Assembly (NCBI GenBank): GCA_958450325.1
Contig: OY288241.1
Span: 40,734,278 to 40,798,277, forward strand
DNA: 64,000 nucleotides
DNA from: Agrostemma githago
Taxonomy: Eukaryota; Streptophyta; Magnoliopsida; Caryophyllales; Caryophyllaceae
Reading direction: 5' to 3'
The notes under the pieces: model-generated
Database searches by the model: none
Seen by the model: the letters and a program-made list of their open reading frames with translations, nothing else
What the model was told of the DNA's origin: nothing
Shown here: positions 10,762 through 23,400 of the stretch, piece after piece
Numbering within the stretch: the stretch's first letter is position 1
Layout of the letters: the number at the start of each line of letters is the position of its first letter
Position numbers and translations under genes: made by a program

Positions 10762-11240
10762 AAGGCAAACTTGAGTGATGATAGTCGACACCAAATCGTT
10801 TGTTTCTTGTTGGAGAACTCAAATTCTCAAAACAAGGGAAGCCAAAACATGGCAAAATTAGCGAGGTCGCTTCAATGTTTTCCTTCACCCCTAGAGCAGT
10901 TTACAACATCTGGAACAAAACAGAAGTACAAAAAGAAGAAGGACTTGCCATTAATGTGATGTCAACCATCAAAGGAAAGCAAGGACGAGCAAAATTAGTG
11001 TTTCCAAGAGAAAAAATTCAACACTTGATATGGAGCATAAAACAACACAGTCAAGAATAGCTAAATAAAGAGGTTGGTCTTTCGGAAAGTTCGGTACAAA
11101 GATGGGTAAAAAAGGGAATTATGAGGAGTCACTCAAATACTCTTAAGCCTGATCTAACCACAGACAACAAATTTCTAAGGTTAAGTTTTGTTATTTCAAA
11201 ATCATTCTTTGATAAACTCTTACAACAACTTAAGTTTAAG
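10762..11240 (+). pseudogene. Mariner-like transposase, N-terminal half
   Basis: The reading starts at the ATG at 10762 (MKANLSDDSRHQIV) and carries the helix-turn-helix region of plant mariner transposases (KISEVASMF, RAVYNIWN, then a second helix block SESSVQRWVKKG). The frame is shifted by one base near 10835, and a TAG interrupts it at 11058-11060. At 11240 it is cut by the LTR element 11241-25929; the catalytic half resumes at 25930. Target duplication TTAAG lies at 11236-11240 and 25930-25934. The terminal inverted repeats were not identified. Confidence 0.8.
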
Positions 11241-14058
11241 TGTAACAACCCGGATTTTCGATGACTTAAAATAATAGATAATGCAGAATATTATCTAAGT
11301 GATTTAATTAAAATTATATCAGAGTGTAAATAAATCCGGATCGCTACGGATCCTTACAGCCAACGACTATTAATTACATAGTCTTGATTCACTTAGCACA
11401 GAATATACATTTTATTTTATACAGAACATTTTATTAAAATCTCTCGGTCGATTCCCCAACGTCTTAGACCTGCAAAAAAAATAAAACAGTGGACGCTGAG
11501 CGGGACAGCAACCAAGCCGTTCATCTAACATCACCTCGAACACATAAGACAATCATGTGAATAACAAATAATATGCTTACAAAAATATTAAAGGATATCA
11601 CGTAACAGATAGTTTCCTTTAATTCAATTAACCAACATGTGAGGTGATGGAAACGATAAAGTTTAAAAGATGCGACATTGACAGCCATTTGATTTTAAAA
11701 TCATTTTTCACGTAAACAGAGAATAAACACACGAGTCGTGGCTCCTAGTATCATCGATACACCCTATTGGCTTGCATCTCACCAATATAAGTAACCGTGT
11801 TACCGACTCGTAGACCGAACCGATCTTATGAGGTTTACATCTCACCCATAAGGCTATATTTGGCCCGAACTTCTCTTATATTATACGTTTATTCAAACGG
11901 GGCTCTGGACTGAAATGAAAGATGATGATTACATTCTCTGCATCACCAAGTGGGAACCCGCAATTTTCAGAATCCTGTTCTGCCCCCGCTACCTAGGTGG
12001 TAATACTGATCAAGTACTTGTCTATATATGCGCACATACCCTACGCAGACTCTTGAACCGGAGTTCTCACCGCCGTAGGACGACTACCTTAAACACTAGG
12101 TCAACTCTCGGACCGCAGCCTCCGAGTCTGCTTTTCATTACAAGTGCAGTCGAAACACCACGCATGGTAGGATCCAACACAAGCTATTCGTCCCAGACTC
12201 GCATCGTAAACTTTATATAAAAGTCGCCCGTGAACAAGTAGTACATTATTTAGTGACCTTCAATAATTGGTCGGACTCATTTGAAATAGTCAAATCCTCA
12301 AATACTTACTTTCGGTGTGACAACATTATACTTTAGTCCTCAAGTGTCACCCGAAACATTATATCCCAAATGTCGTATAACATTTTTAAATAGTAAATCT
12401 TTTTAAATGAAATTTTATATAAAAATAAAATTTATATTAAGGTATAATAAAATATTATTTTAAAGTTTATAGTTTCTGAAAAATATAATTTAAATCATAT
12501 TTAGACGATTCACAAAATTTGACGTAAAATCATTTTTTAAATATTTATGAATGTCGTGTAAAAGTTTCGGGATAAAATAAATTCATTTATTTTAGAAAAT
12601 GAATTTTATAAATTTCTATCTATGTAAAAATAATAAGTGAAGTTTTATTAAAATAACATATTTTGTAGGTTACTAATTTACTCTATTATTATAATATATA
12701 AACAAATGTAAAAGTACTAAAGAAATTAAAAATATGACCAAAATTACAATTATATAAAATACATACAAAATATAGAGTACATAGAATAAATATACATAAT
12801 ACATAGAAATAAATAAATAATACAATGAAAATGAAATAAGTAAATTTTGTTATTTTAAGTTCTTTTATTCATTTTCTCATTTTTTATATAAATAGAAATA
12901 TAAAGGTGATAAGTAAATAATTTAAACAAGTGATAATTTAGTCGAGTTGAATTTAATCATAAATAAAATATCATGTAACATTTTTTATATTCATAAGTAA
13001 TTTAGTCATACAAATAAGCCTAAATATTTAAATAAGCAATTTATTAAATTACTAACATAATATACTTATATATAAGAAATGTTTTTAGAAGAAAAGTTTG
13101 GTTACCTTAATACTTATTACGGAGTATTTATTAACGTTATTAAGAATTAAAAGTCCTCAGGGTTGATAATATCGTCTACGTTAGAAAAGTCGTCTCCTTC
13201 CCCCTTTTAAAGAATTTTCGATCGAGATTGATTTGACCCCAATACGATACTAGAAAAGTGATTCCGTCAAATACTAGATAGCTGCTCATTCCCGACGCTC
13301 CAAATAATAGAAGGTATAGTACAGAGTATATAGTATGTAGGAGTAGTAGTATACGGAGTATATATATGTAAGTTAGTAGTAGTAAGTTTGTGTGGTATCT
13401 ATAGGAGTGCGTAGTAGTAATAGTAGGATAGGCTTAGGGAGTAGTCTAGGGTAGGTTAGTGGTACATAATAGGTTATAGGTGTAGTTTAATTAGGTGTGC
13501 TTAGTGTGCATGTAGTGTACGAAATTTAAAGAGGCAAAATCAATGCGGCATGCTATGGAATTTTAGACGTGACACAAAGCTTTTAGGAGTCATGTTCCGG
13601 TCTAGTCTGGTCCGTTGCTCGCATAAATGTCTTTCTTTGTTTCTTTAAAAGTTGAATATAACGAAATTAAAAATAATGGAAACCGTAAAATTTATTTTTA
13701 AAAAGAAATTTATGAGACGGTAAGTAACATAGACGGTAAATAGTAATATGATACAATAGTTACAAGAAATCATTAATTTAAAAATTCGATAAAGTATTTC
13801 TAAATTTTTACAAGATGAGAAAGTGTCAAAACGACAAATCAATATTAAAAATATTTTCGAGTTTTAAACTTTATTTAACAAAAGATAAATTTTTTAATAA
13901 TTCGATAAATAAATCTTCATCTTTTTAAATACGGAATAATTTTTTTTATTTAACGAAAATAAAACATTTTATTCACGAAAATACTTTTTCAAGCGTTAAA
14001 CTTTGTTTAAATAAATGTTTAAAATTTTAACTCTATTTGAAAAATACAGGGTGTTACA
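11241..14058 (-). repeat. Left (3') LTR of the LARD-like element
   Basis: This 2818-bp copy aligns along its length with 20459-25929 after the nested insertion there is removed, with scattered substitutions and small indels. It starts TGTAACAACC and ends GTGTTACA. Confidence 0.9.
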
Positions 14059-14062
14059 ATCT

Positions 14063-14080
14063 ACCCCCCCTTAAAAAAAT
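14063..14080 (-). other. Polypurine tract of the LARD-like element
   Basis: The minus strand reads ATTTTTTTAAGGGGGGGTA, then AT, then the 3' LTR start. It is directly preceded by the ATTTCGAGGACGAAAT pol-tail remnant. This sets the element's orientation. Confidence 0.75.
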
Positions 14081-14470
14081 TTCGTCCTCGAAATTCTGGT
14101 ATAACTTAAGCAATTAACAAGGTTTAAGACACTACATGAATAAAATGAAATGTTAGAGTTTCTCTCACAAAAATGACTCGGCTCGCAAGTAGCTTGCTCG
14201 TACATCCGACCTCTCTGCCAAAGTTTTAAAAAGGTGGTACATCTCAAATTAGTATGATAGGTATTATTGATCAATGGTAGATTCTAAATTCCCATATAGT
14301 GGCACTATTCAATCTCGGGTCATTCTCGAGATTTTTTTTGTGTAAATGTGAGTGTATATATATATATCATTCACAGAAGAATTACATCAGGTTGGGAACC
14401 GGGCATTCACCCGTCCCAAAGAGCCAAGGCAGGTACAATCAAACAGCACAATAAAAGCCTCTTCGGTGAA

Positions 14471-17400
14471 TTAATTCAGACTCTTAAGATAATTCGCCTC
14501 AGTAAGATTCGTCACTAAGCTCAGTACTGCTTCAATTCGTGTTTTGATACTCTCGATGATGCACTTAGCAACAATTCCAGGTCGTTTCACGGAGTGGTTC
14601 AGCCTGGTTGTGTTCCGTTCCATCCATATCGAGTAGATGAAGGCATTGGTAATCATGGCTTCGAATTTTCCCTTCACTGTATTAAGCCTGTAGTCGTTGA
14701 GCTGCTGAATTTTAAGGATGCTGCAGTCAAATCTGGTTTCAATTTCAGTCCGTATAAGCATGCTATACGAACAACATTGGAATTCATGATTTGCTGTTTC
14801 TGTTTCAGATTCGCAAAAACAGCAGGCGTCATCAGAGCATATCCCAATCCTATAGAGTTTGCTTCTAAAGTTTAGCCCGTCATTAAGCATTAACCAGGTG
14901 ACAACAGAATGCTTCGGGTCTGTCCAATTATTCCAAACAACCTGAGTCCAGTCCGGTTTGATTTCAGTCCCCTTGAGCCACCGATAACCAACACCAGCGG
15001 AGTAAACTTGTGATGTAGCTGTCCATCCGTTGTTGTCAAACCCATCCTTTAGTTTCTCTTTTACTTTGCAGATAGTCCTCCACGTCCAAGAGGCATCAGA
15101 CGGTGGACTATAATCTTTCCATTCCGCACCTTTCAGGTACGTGGTATTTACCCATTTAACCCATAGGCAGTCCTTCTGTTCAAAGACCCAATTAACAAGT
15201 TTCCCCACAGCAACCACATTCCACAGGCTCGCTCTTTTGATCTCTAAACCTCCTTCCATTTTGGGTCTAGTGATCTTATCCCATGCGACCAATTGTACTC
15301 TCCTGAAATTTTCATGACCATCCCAAAGGAAGTTCCTACAAATTGCTTCAATCCTTTTTATGACTCCTTTGGGGATAATAAAAATCGATGCCCAATAAGT
15401 ATATAGCGTGTTAAGCACCGCATTTATAAAAGTAATTCTACCTGCATACGAAAGTTTCCGAGGTCCCAGACTCCGAATTCTCTTTACCATTTTCTCAGTA
15501 ATAAGTGCACATTCTTGTTTGTTAGGTTTCCTCGTTTTGATGGGGACCCCAAGTGAATGGTAATTCCCCTTCCACAAATCCCGTTCCCAGAATTATGTCT
15601 CTCTTGCATTTGTCCTTCACACCTTTGAAATAAATAGCCGATTTCATAGAGTTTATAGTGAGCCCAGAGGCATGAGAGAAAGATGATAATGACCGAATAA
15701 TAAGCATTATGGACTGTACTTCCCCTTTGCAGAAAAGCATGAGATCGTCAGCGAATATGAGGTGAGTTAGCTTCAGCTGACTACATTTGGGGTGGTATTT
15801 GAAAGGCCACTTATTTGTAGCATAAAGAATCATCCTGCTTAAGTACTCCATACATAGGGCAAAAATAAGAGGAGACATGGGGTCTCCTTAACGGATTCCT
15901 CTTCGCCCCTTGAAGTAGCCAAATCCTTCACCATTAATGTTGAGGGTATATTTCGTGGTCGAGATGCAAGTCATAACGAGTCTCCTGAATTTTTCCGGGA
16001 AGTTCATGTGATGGAGCAGATCATCAATGAATCCCCACTCAACCGAGTCATAAGCTTTTTGAAGGTCAATTTTTAGTAGGCATCTCGGGGAGGCTGAGTT
16101 TCTATTATAGTGTTGGACAATGTCTTGACATATGAGGATATTCTCAAGGATGGATCTATCTTGCACGAAAGCCCCGTGATTTTTCTGAATCAATGACGGG
16201 AGGACAGCAGCTAGACGATTGCACAGGACCTTGGAAATTATTTTATAGATGGTATTGCAGCATGCAATCGGCCTAAATTGATGTACTGTATCAGGTCATT
16301 CCGTTTTAGGTATGAGAATAAGATTAGTGGCGTTCACCTGTTGGAGAAGATGGCCACTATTGAAGAAATCTTTGACAGCAGTAGACACATCATTTCCCAC
16401 TATATTCCAAGCCGATTTGAAAAATCCGCTTGTATATCCGTCGGGACCAGGGGCTTTGTCATTCGGTATAGAGAAAACAATGTCACGAATTTCTTTGTCA
16501 GTAACGACTTTATTGAGAATATTGCAGTGCTCAATCTCACAGCAGGGTCCAATCTCACAGCAGGGTCCAGTCTGAATGACTTCAGTCCGCACGTTATCAG
16601 TAGTATTGCACTACTTTCCCAATAGTTCCTCATAGTAGGTTAGAAAGGCAGCCTGTATATCATCAGGCTTATTGTAAGTCTGGCCATTTTTGTCAGAGAT
16701 CTGCAATACCCTATTATGGGCTACACGTTGCTTGATTGTCCTATGAAAGTAGGCCGTGTTCCTGTCCCCGTCATGAATCCATTGTGTTTTGGCTTTTTGT
16801 TTGAGGAAGAGATTATAGACAGACATGAGTCCTTCCAATTTTCCCGATAACTCCCGTTCTTTCCTTATAAGATCCTGGTTATTATAGTCAGCCTGAATTT
16901 GAATTTGGACTTGCTCAAGATTCTGACTCGCTTGCGTGGTTCGGATTTCGATGTCAGAAAAACTGCTTTTGTTAATCTTCTTTAGCCCAAGTTTGAGTTT
17001 CTTCAATCTTTTAACGAGTTTAAACATGGGAGTTCCACAGATATCGTCATTCCAAGCTTCCATAACTGTGGGGATAAAATCCATATGGCCGACCCACATA
17101 TCAAAGAATTTAAAGCTCGTTCTCCTCCTGTTTTCACTATTATTGTTAGAAATCACACATGGGTTGTGATCAAACAGGCCCTCCGGGAAGAAATGAGCTT
17201 GCAATGTTGGATATTTGGAGTTCCAATCCTGATTGATAATAAATCTGTCTATTCGACTATAGATTCTGTGCCGAGGCTCTCTCTTGTTGTTCCATGAAAA
17301 ATGCCCCCGTAGAGGCAATATCATTCACGTCACATTCATCAATACAGGCTAGGAAATCTTCCATGTCTTCCTCCTTCGTATTCCCTCCAAGTCTTTCCTC

Positions 17401-17849
17401 GGGACTACTCACTGTGTTCATATCCCCCGCCCAAGCCCGAGGTCCCTGAGTTTGCGATGCTAATTTACATAGTTGATCCCACAATTCTTTTCTGTCTTTT
17501 CCCTCATTATGAGCATAAATGAAAGTGATGAAAAACTGGACTCAGATCCTCTATCCACCGCCTTAATATGGATGAATTGAGCATGGGACTGCAATATCCA
17601 AACATCAAAATGTTCAGGCTTCCACATCACCCACACTCGACCCCCTTTGTGTTGATGGCAATTAGTCGCAACTCTCCACTCATCTCCCATATTAATCATG
17701 ACATTATTGTTATTACATCCCTTTATTTTAGTCTCCATGAGACCACATAGGCTAACATCATTCTTATGAAGAAAATAACTTATTGCTTTTTGTTTATTGA
17801 TTTTATTCATACCTCTCACATTCCAAAATGCAATTTTGTAGCTCATCAT
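14471..17849 (-). pseudogene. LINE ORF2: endonuclease and reverse transcriptase
   Basis: ORF2 begins MMSYKIAFWNVRGMN at 17849, the APE-type endonuclease start. The catalytic METKIK, the AWAGDMN block and the FDHNP block (in place of SDH) follow in shifted frames. RT motifs are KAPGPDGYTSGFFKSAW (about 16490), KIDLQKAYDSVEW (about 16060) and FADDLMLF (about 15745). The C-terminus (15577-14471) is the RT-associated zinc-binding domain with Trp-rich blocks. Several frameshifts and stops separate the parts, and an 18-bp tandem duplication (16532-16549 and 16550-16567) repeats six residues before the RT. Confidence 0.9.
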
Positions 17850-19038
17850 ATGTTATGTGTTTGATCTGGTGAAGCTTTCCCTCCTATACACTCGCCATCA
17901 AATAGAGGGATATCTTGCAGTCCGGGGAGTTGGGTCGTTTGCTGCTGTGGTTGCATATCATTTTGGGATTTTTCGGGTGAAGTGACAACAGTAGCATAAG
18001 ACTGTGCATCAGTCTCATTTGGGCCATTGTTGTTAGGTTTGATCCCTACCGGTTTCCAGATTTTTTGTTGCAGGATAGGTTTCTTAGAATGAGCCTTTAG
18101 TTTTCAACAATGTTTTGCTTCATGTCCAATTCCTTTACAACTTTCACACAGGATTGGTTTCCATTCAAATTCTATTCTGACTTCCTTAATTTCGCCATTT
18201 TCATCTTTGAACCTTATATTTTCTGGAAATATTTGGCCCACTTTGAGTTCCACAAGTACGCGAGCAAATCCCAATCTTCTCTTCTCAGTAGAAGGTTGGT
18301 CCGCTCTAATGAACTTGCCTATAGTTCCTGCCAATTTGGGAAGACACGAGCCCCAATATTGTAAAGGAAGCTCGTGCAGTTTAAGCCAAGTTGGTGCCCG
18401 TTGAACATCTTTCTTCATCAGATTTTTCTCAGCATCCCATGGTCTGATTATCAGCGGTTTGTTGTCGAACATGAAATAGCCTATATTCAGTATAGTGTCC
18501 TTGTCTGCACTGTTTTTGAAATACACGAGAAACACACCATTTGGGTAAAACGAGATGTTGTCAAATCCATACTTACCTCATATTCTGTGAACATATCCTT
18601 GGATCACCTCCCATGGGGGATTTGCTCAAGTACGTAGCATACGATTGCATTTTGCAAGTAGTTGATCTTCTCTTGAACATCTTCCTTTGATAATTGTATG
18701 AGACATTCGTTTTCCTATTCAACATTCATTTCCTTATCAGTGGGTTTAATGACCAACCCGTCGTTCGTCTTCGCAGTTGATTTTTTCTTGCCTCTTTGCG
18801 TTATCCATAAACTGTTCTCAATAAGATCATCATCTTCAAAGTCTAATCCTGGGATGCCCGTGATCTCCCTCAAAGACTTGGTGCGTTGGATGGCGTCCAC
18901 ATCCGGTTCTATCACAGTGCCATCAGGTTTATTTGTTTTGTTGTATTTTTCTTTCAATTCATGAAGTTTGCTTATTTGCTTCCTCTTGATCGAACTAGAG
19001 TGCTTGCTCCTTGTTTTATTTGCTGAATTCCTTGCCAT
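17846..19038 (-). pseudogene. LINE ORF1: nucleic-acid-binding protein
   Basis: The ATG at 19038 opens a basic, Lys/Ser-rich N-terminus (MARNSANKTRSKHSSSIKRK). The middle part (18535-18104) is a DUF4283-like domain followed by a CCHC knuckle (CESCKGIGHEAKHC). A TGA at 18104-18106 right after the knuckle, and breaks near 18540-18715, inactivate it. The last frame ends at a TGA (17848-17846) overlapping the ORF2 ATG as ATGA. It should bind LINE RNA in the ribonucleoprotein. Confidence 0.8.
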
Positions 19039-19155
19039 AATCGATCAATAGGCGATGATCAGGGATCGTGGGCGCATCGCCTGTCTGTTCATCTCCCTTA
19101 GATTTTCCTAATGAAAAAAATGTGTGAATCTATTCATCGCCTCATTCTCGAGATT

Positions 19156-20440
19156 TGTTTTATGGTTTGTCTTATCTCCAAAACATTGTGATGTTTATAT
19201 TTCTTAAAATTGAAATGTGTTGTTCTATGGGTAATACAAGTTTCTCGTAGCATAAAAATCCATTAAAGAAGGTTATCCTAATTCCACATAACTTGTAGAG
19301 CGTTCATAAGCTACGATACTATTGGGTTTAGTAGGACACTTCTCTCATCTGTTCAAATACATAGATTATTCCAAAGTCCAAAATTCTTATAATGATATTA
19401 GCATTTCTCGTCAATCAGGTTGATCTCCTAAGGTTGATCCTCAAGTGTTTTTGTCGGTTATGACAGAGTTAATTCTGAATTCTCATGTTGGCTTTCTAAA
19501 TTTCTCAAAATTTCAAAAATCTTTCTCTGTTGCTTTATTCTTCAAACAACAGGTCAATCTTAACTTCAGATCAAAATTTCTTGATTCACAAGTGTCCTTT
19601 ACAATTATGACACTTAGGGTTTTCAATACTACCAACCATTATTCAATAAAATTGTCTCCGTAAAGTATATACGGTATTTTCTAGGGATTTCCCAAAATAT
19701 TGTTTGCTAATCATTCAATCAATCAATTGGACTCTATAGGTTCGACAAGGAATGTTCAACATATAATTCCTCAAAATAACATTCGATGTATATAATAGTA
19801 AACCTCAAATTAATTTTGATCTATGATCGTTCTCTTAACAATCCCAAATACTTAGCTCCCCAAAAATGTATTGATCTATATCACTCGACTTCAAAAGTAT
19901 ACTCTCTCTTCTCATAATATGGTGGTTAAGGTCTAGGTTAGAGAATACCATGGTCTAAGTCTCGCAATAGGTTACTTCTCTGTAAGGTTAACACGTTATA
20001 AGACACATCCAAAAATTTGACTCGATTCTTCAACGTGATTCATTTAGAGTTAGTTCCTATAGTTGATTTGGATAAAGTCTTCATTGATGTTCCACATTGC
20101 GGATGTTCAGCTCTAGACCGGTTGATGGCTTTGAATGTCAACGTCTTCCTTCTTAGTCATCGTATTGATCAAAAATAAATTTAAACTAGCCAATAGGCTA
20201 AAGGTTAGGCAGTCAATTTACAAATAATTATGAAGATAACTTGCCAACAATTATATAGGTAGATATCTTATTTCCCCTTAATGAAAATTCTACCCCGATA
20301 AATTAATTTGATAGGATCCTAATTGTTTCTAAGTTAATCTCTCATGTTAGTGATCTAATATGGTATTAGTATTTTAGTAAGTCTACCCAGGCGCGCTCCT
20401 CGTTAGGTAAATGAAGCTCAATCCTCACTTACGGTGACAA
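19156..20440 (-). other. Non-coding interior of the LARD-like element
   Basis: Together with 14059-14320 this is the whole interior left after removing the LINE. No gag, protease, RT or integrase motif is visible on either strand; open frames are short and have no recognisable domain. Confidence 0.7.
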
Positions 20441-20456
20441 GGTCGCTATGATACCA
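20441..20456 (-). other. Primer binding site of the LARD-like element
   Basis: The minus strand reads TGGTATCATAGCGACC 2 nt inside the right LTR. The first 12 nt match the complement of the plant initiator tRNA-Met 3' end (TGGTATCAGAGC) with one mismatch. Confidence 0.7.
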
Positions 20457-20458
20457 AC

Positions 20459-23400
20459 TGTAACAACCCGGATTTTCGATGACTTAAAATAATAGATAAT
20501 GCGGAAAATTATCAAAGTCATTTAATTAAAATTATATCAGAGTGTAAATAAATCCGGATAGCTACGGATCCTTACAGCCAACGACTATTAATTACATAGT
20601 CTTGATTCACTTAGTACAGAATATAGATTTTATTTTATACAGCACATTTTATTAAAATCTCTCGCTCGATTCCCCAACGTCTTAGACCTGCAAAAAAATA
20701 AAACAGTGGACGCTGAGCGGGACAGCAACCAAGCCGTTCATCTAACATCACCTCGAACACATAAGACAATCATGTGAATAACAAATAATATGCTTACAAA
20801 AATATTAAAGGATATCATGTAACAGATAGTTTTCTTTAATTCAATTAACCAACATGTGAGGTGATGGAAACAATAAAGTTTAAAAGATGGGACATTGGCC
20901 GCCATTTGATTTTAAAATCATTTTTCACGTAAACAGAGAATAAACACACGAGTCGTGGCTCCTAGTATCACCGATACACCCTATTGGCTTGCATCTCACC
21001 AATAGAAGTAACCGTGTTACTACTCGTAGACCGAACCGATCTTATGAGGTTTACATCTCACCCATAAGGCTCAATTGGGCCTGAACTTCAATTATATTAT
21101 ACGTTTATTCAAACGGGGCTTTGGGCTGAAATGAAAGCTGATGATTACATTCTCTACATCACCAAGAGGGAACCCGCAGTTTTCAGAATCCTGTTCTGCC
21201 CCCGCTACCTAGGTGGTAATACTGATCAAGTACTTGTCTATATATGCGCACATACCCTACGCAGAATCTTGAACCGCAGCTCTCACTGCCGTAGGACGAC
21301 TACCTTAAACACTAGGTCGACTCTCGGACCGCAACCTCCGAGTTTGCTTTTCATTACAAGTGCAGTCGAAACACCACGCATGGTAGGATCCAACAAAAGC
21401 TATTCATGCCAGACTCGTGTGGACATGACATAGGTCCACCCCGACGCGGCCACGCGCGGGTTTGGGGAGGCGAATAAATCTCCATATGAAACGGATCGAA
21501 TGGAAATTTAAATCGAAGTGGAGTCGCCACCGAACTTTGTGGGAGTTTGGGCCCGTTCGAACCCACTCTATGTCGTAGTGGGCCGTATACAAAATACGGC
21601 CCATTTCCGATGTCAGAGTTTATTGGGTTCGTCCCTTAGCATTTGATACCGATACCGACATTATCGGATATCGTGTATTGAATGACTCTCGTGCGCCAAC
21701 GGTTTCGGGCATCCGGAAACCGAGGTTCTGAGTAAGGGGTGAGGGTACGTGTTCGGAAGCCCACGAAGGACACCCAACCCCGCCCGCACTAGCGGCCTCT
21801 ACTAAGATCTCGAATGACTTTTGAATACGCGCGTTAGTTAAACGGGAAAATGATATGCAAAGATTATTTTCCCTAAGCATGTGAATGAAATTGAAAGGGT
21901 TTCTACGTCAATTTAATGCAATTTGATTCTAACGTCAAAGTTGAATTTTAGCATCTGGGTTCATTTTAGTACGATAAAATAAACAACCAAAATTGACAAA
22001 AGAAACAACAAACGGTTAGCAACGGTATAACGATATTATCGGTTTGTGCAAATATTGAAGTGTGTAGAATGATGCAAGTGAGTTAATGCATGGTTTTGAA
22101 AAAGATGTTTCACATGATTAATTAGGCACGTGTTGACCTAAGTCACAAAAAAATGGTTTAACGAGACCCGAATGCTATTGTAGGACTCACGGTTTAACGT
22201 GATAGAGGGCCACTCGACCGAGTCATTGTGGGACTCGACTGAGTGGGCCTCTGAAAAAGGTTCTGTCCGGATTCCATGACCCTACTCGACCGAGTTATTG
22301 ACCAACTCAACCGAGTACATTGCCACTCGACCGAGTCACTGTGAGACTTGACCGAGTGGAGGTCGTAAAGACATTCTGTTTTGGTTTTTGTGATGTCACT
22401 CGATCGAGTGGCGTAGGCACTCGGTCGAGTGGCACCTGTACGAACCAGGTTTGTTTGCAATTTTGTTGTCGATTTCGAAATTGCTTTTGATTTTGACGAT
22501 TTGATGAATTGGGCATAAATATTGTGGAATTTATACTCAATTCTGAAATTGCATACTCGTTGTATCTCATATTCGATTATTGAATCGATATGGGATAGTA
22601 GAGTGAAATAAGAGAAAATTGTTTTAAGTCGTTTGAATTAACTATCGCGATATGAATAGGTTTTCTCCGCGTTTAATAATGTCGTGATTCTAGCGAATCG
22701 TATGACTATTATTTTAGCATCAACGAAAAAATCGCATTAGTTAATTTAATTGACTAGATCGTTAGATTCAACATCCAATTACGGAATTGGTATCGACTCT
22801 AACGGATCGACACTTTGCTTGAATTGATAGACTTGATTCCCTCGGCTTTTTCGGCATCGAAATAAATCCCTAGAGATCGTGATGTCGGATCCGCGTCAAC
22901 GGGTTTCGATCCTTATTAAAATAGAATGCTTGTTTTGGAAAATCGATTTTAGAATTGATGAATGCGTGATAACGATGATGAAATAAGAAAATTAAGGTTG
23001 ATGTTAATTCGTCTCAACAATCAAGCAATTGGGGTGATGGGATAAGCGACCGGCAACGCTGTGTGCAGTACACTTGTATATTCGGGTTTCCTTATCCCAC
23101 CATCACTCATACTCGACATGAATTGACGAATATTTTAATGTCTTATACTAATCATATTACCGATATTACAGATGCGATAAAAGAGTAAAAAAAGACAAAA
23201 AAAACGAAAAGAAAAAGAGGAAAGACGAGAGAGAGAGAGAGAGGAGAAGGAAGAAGACGGGTTTTGCACCCTCAACCTACATGTTCTTGTCTCGGATAGT
23301 ACTTGTAGCCGCGACTTTAACACGGGAGTTTCGAGGTTTATGGAGGTTGAGTTATGGTGGTTAGGGGGTTGAATTCCTAAAGCTAGGTTTAGGGTTTCGA

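Larger units (their letters stand above)
14334..19142 (-). mobile_element. L1-type LINE (non-LTR retrotransposon)
   Basis: A 4.8 kb minus-strand element is flanked by direct repeats CATTCTCGAGATT (14321-14333 and 19143-19155). A poly-T run at the left edge (14332-14339) is the poly(A) tail on the minus strand. It contains ORF1 with a zinc knuckle and ORF2 with endonuclease, reverse transcriptase and a zinc-binding C-terminus, all decayed. The element looks close to full length. Confidence 0.92.
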
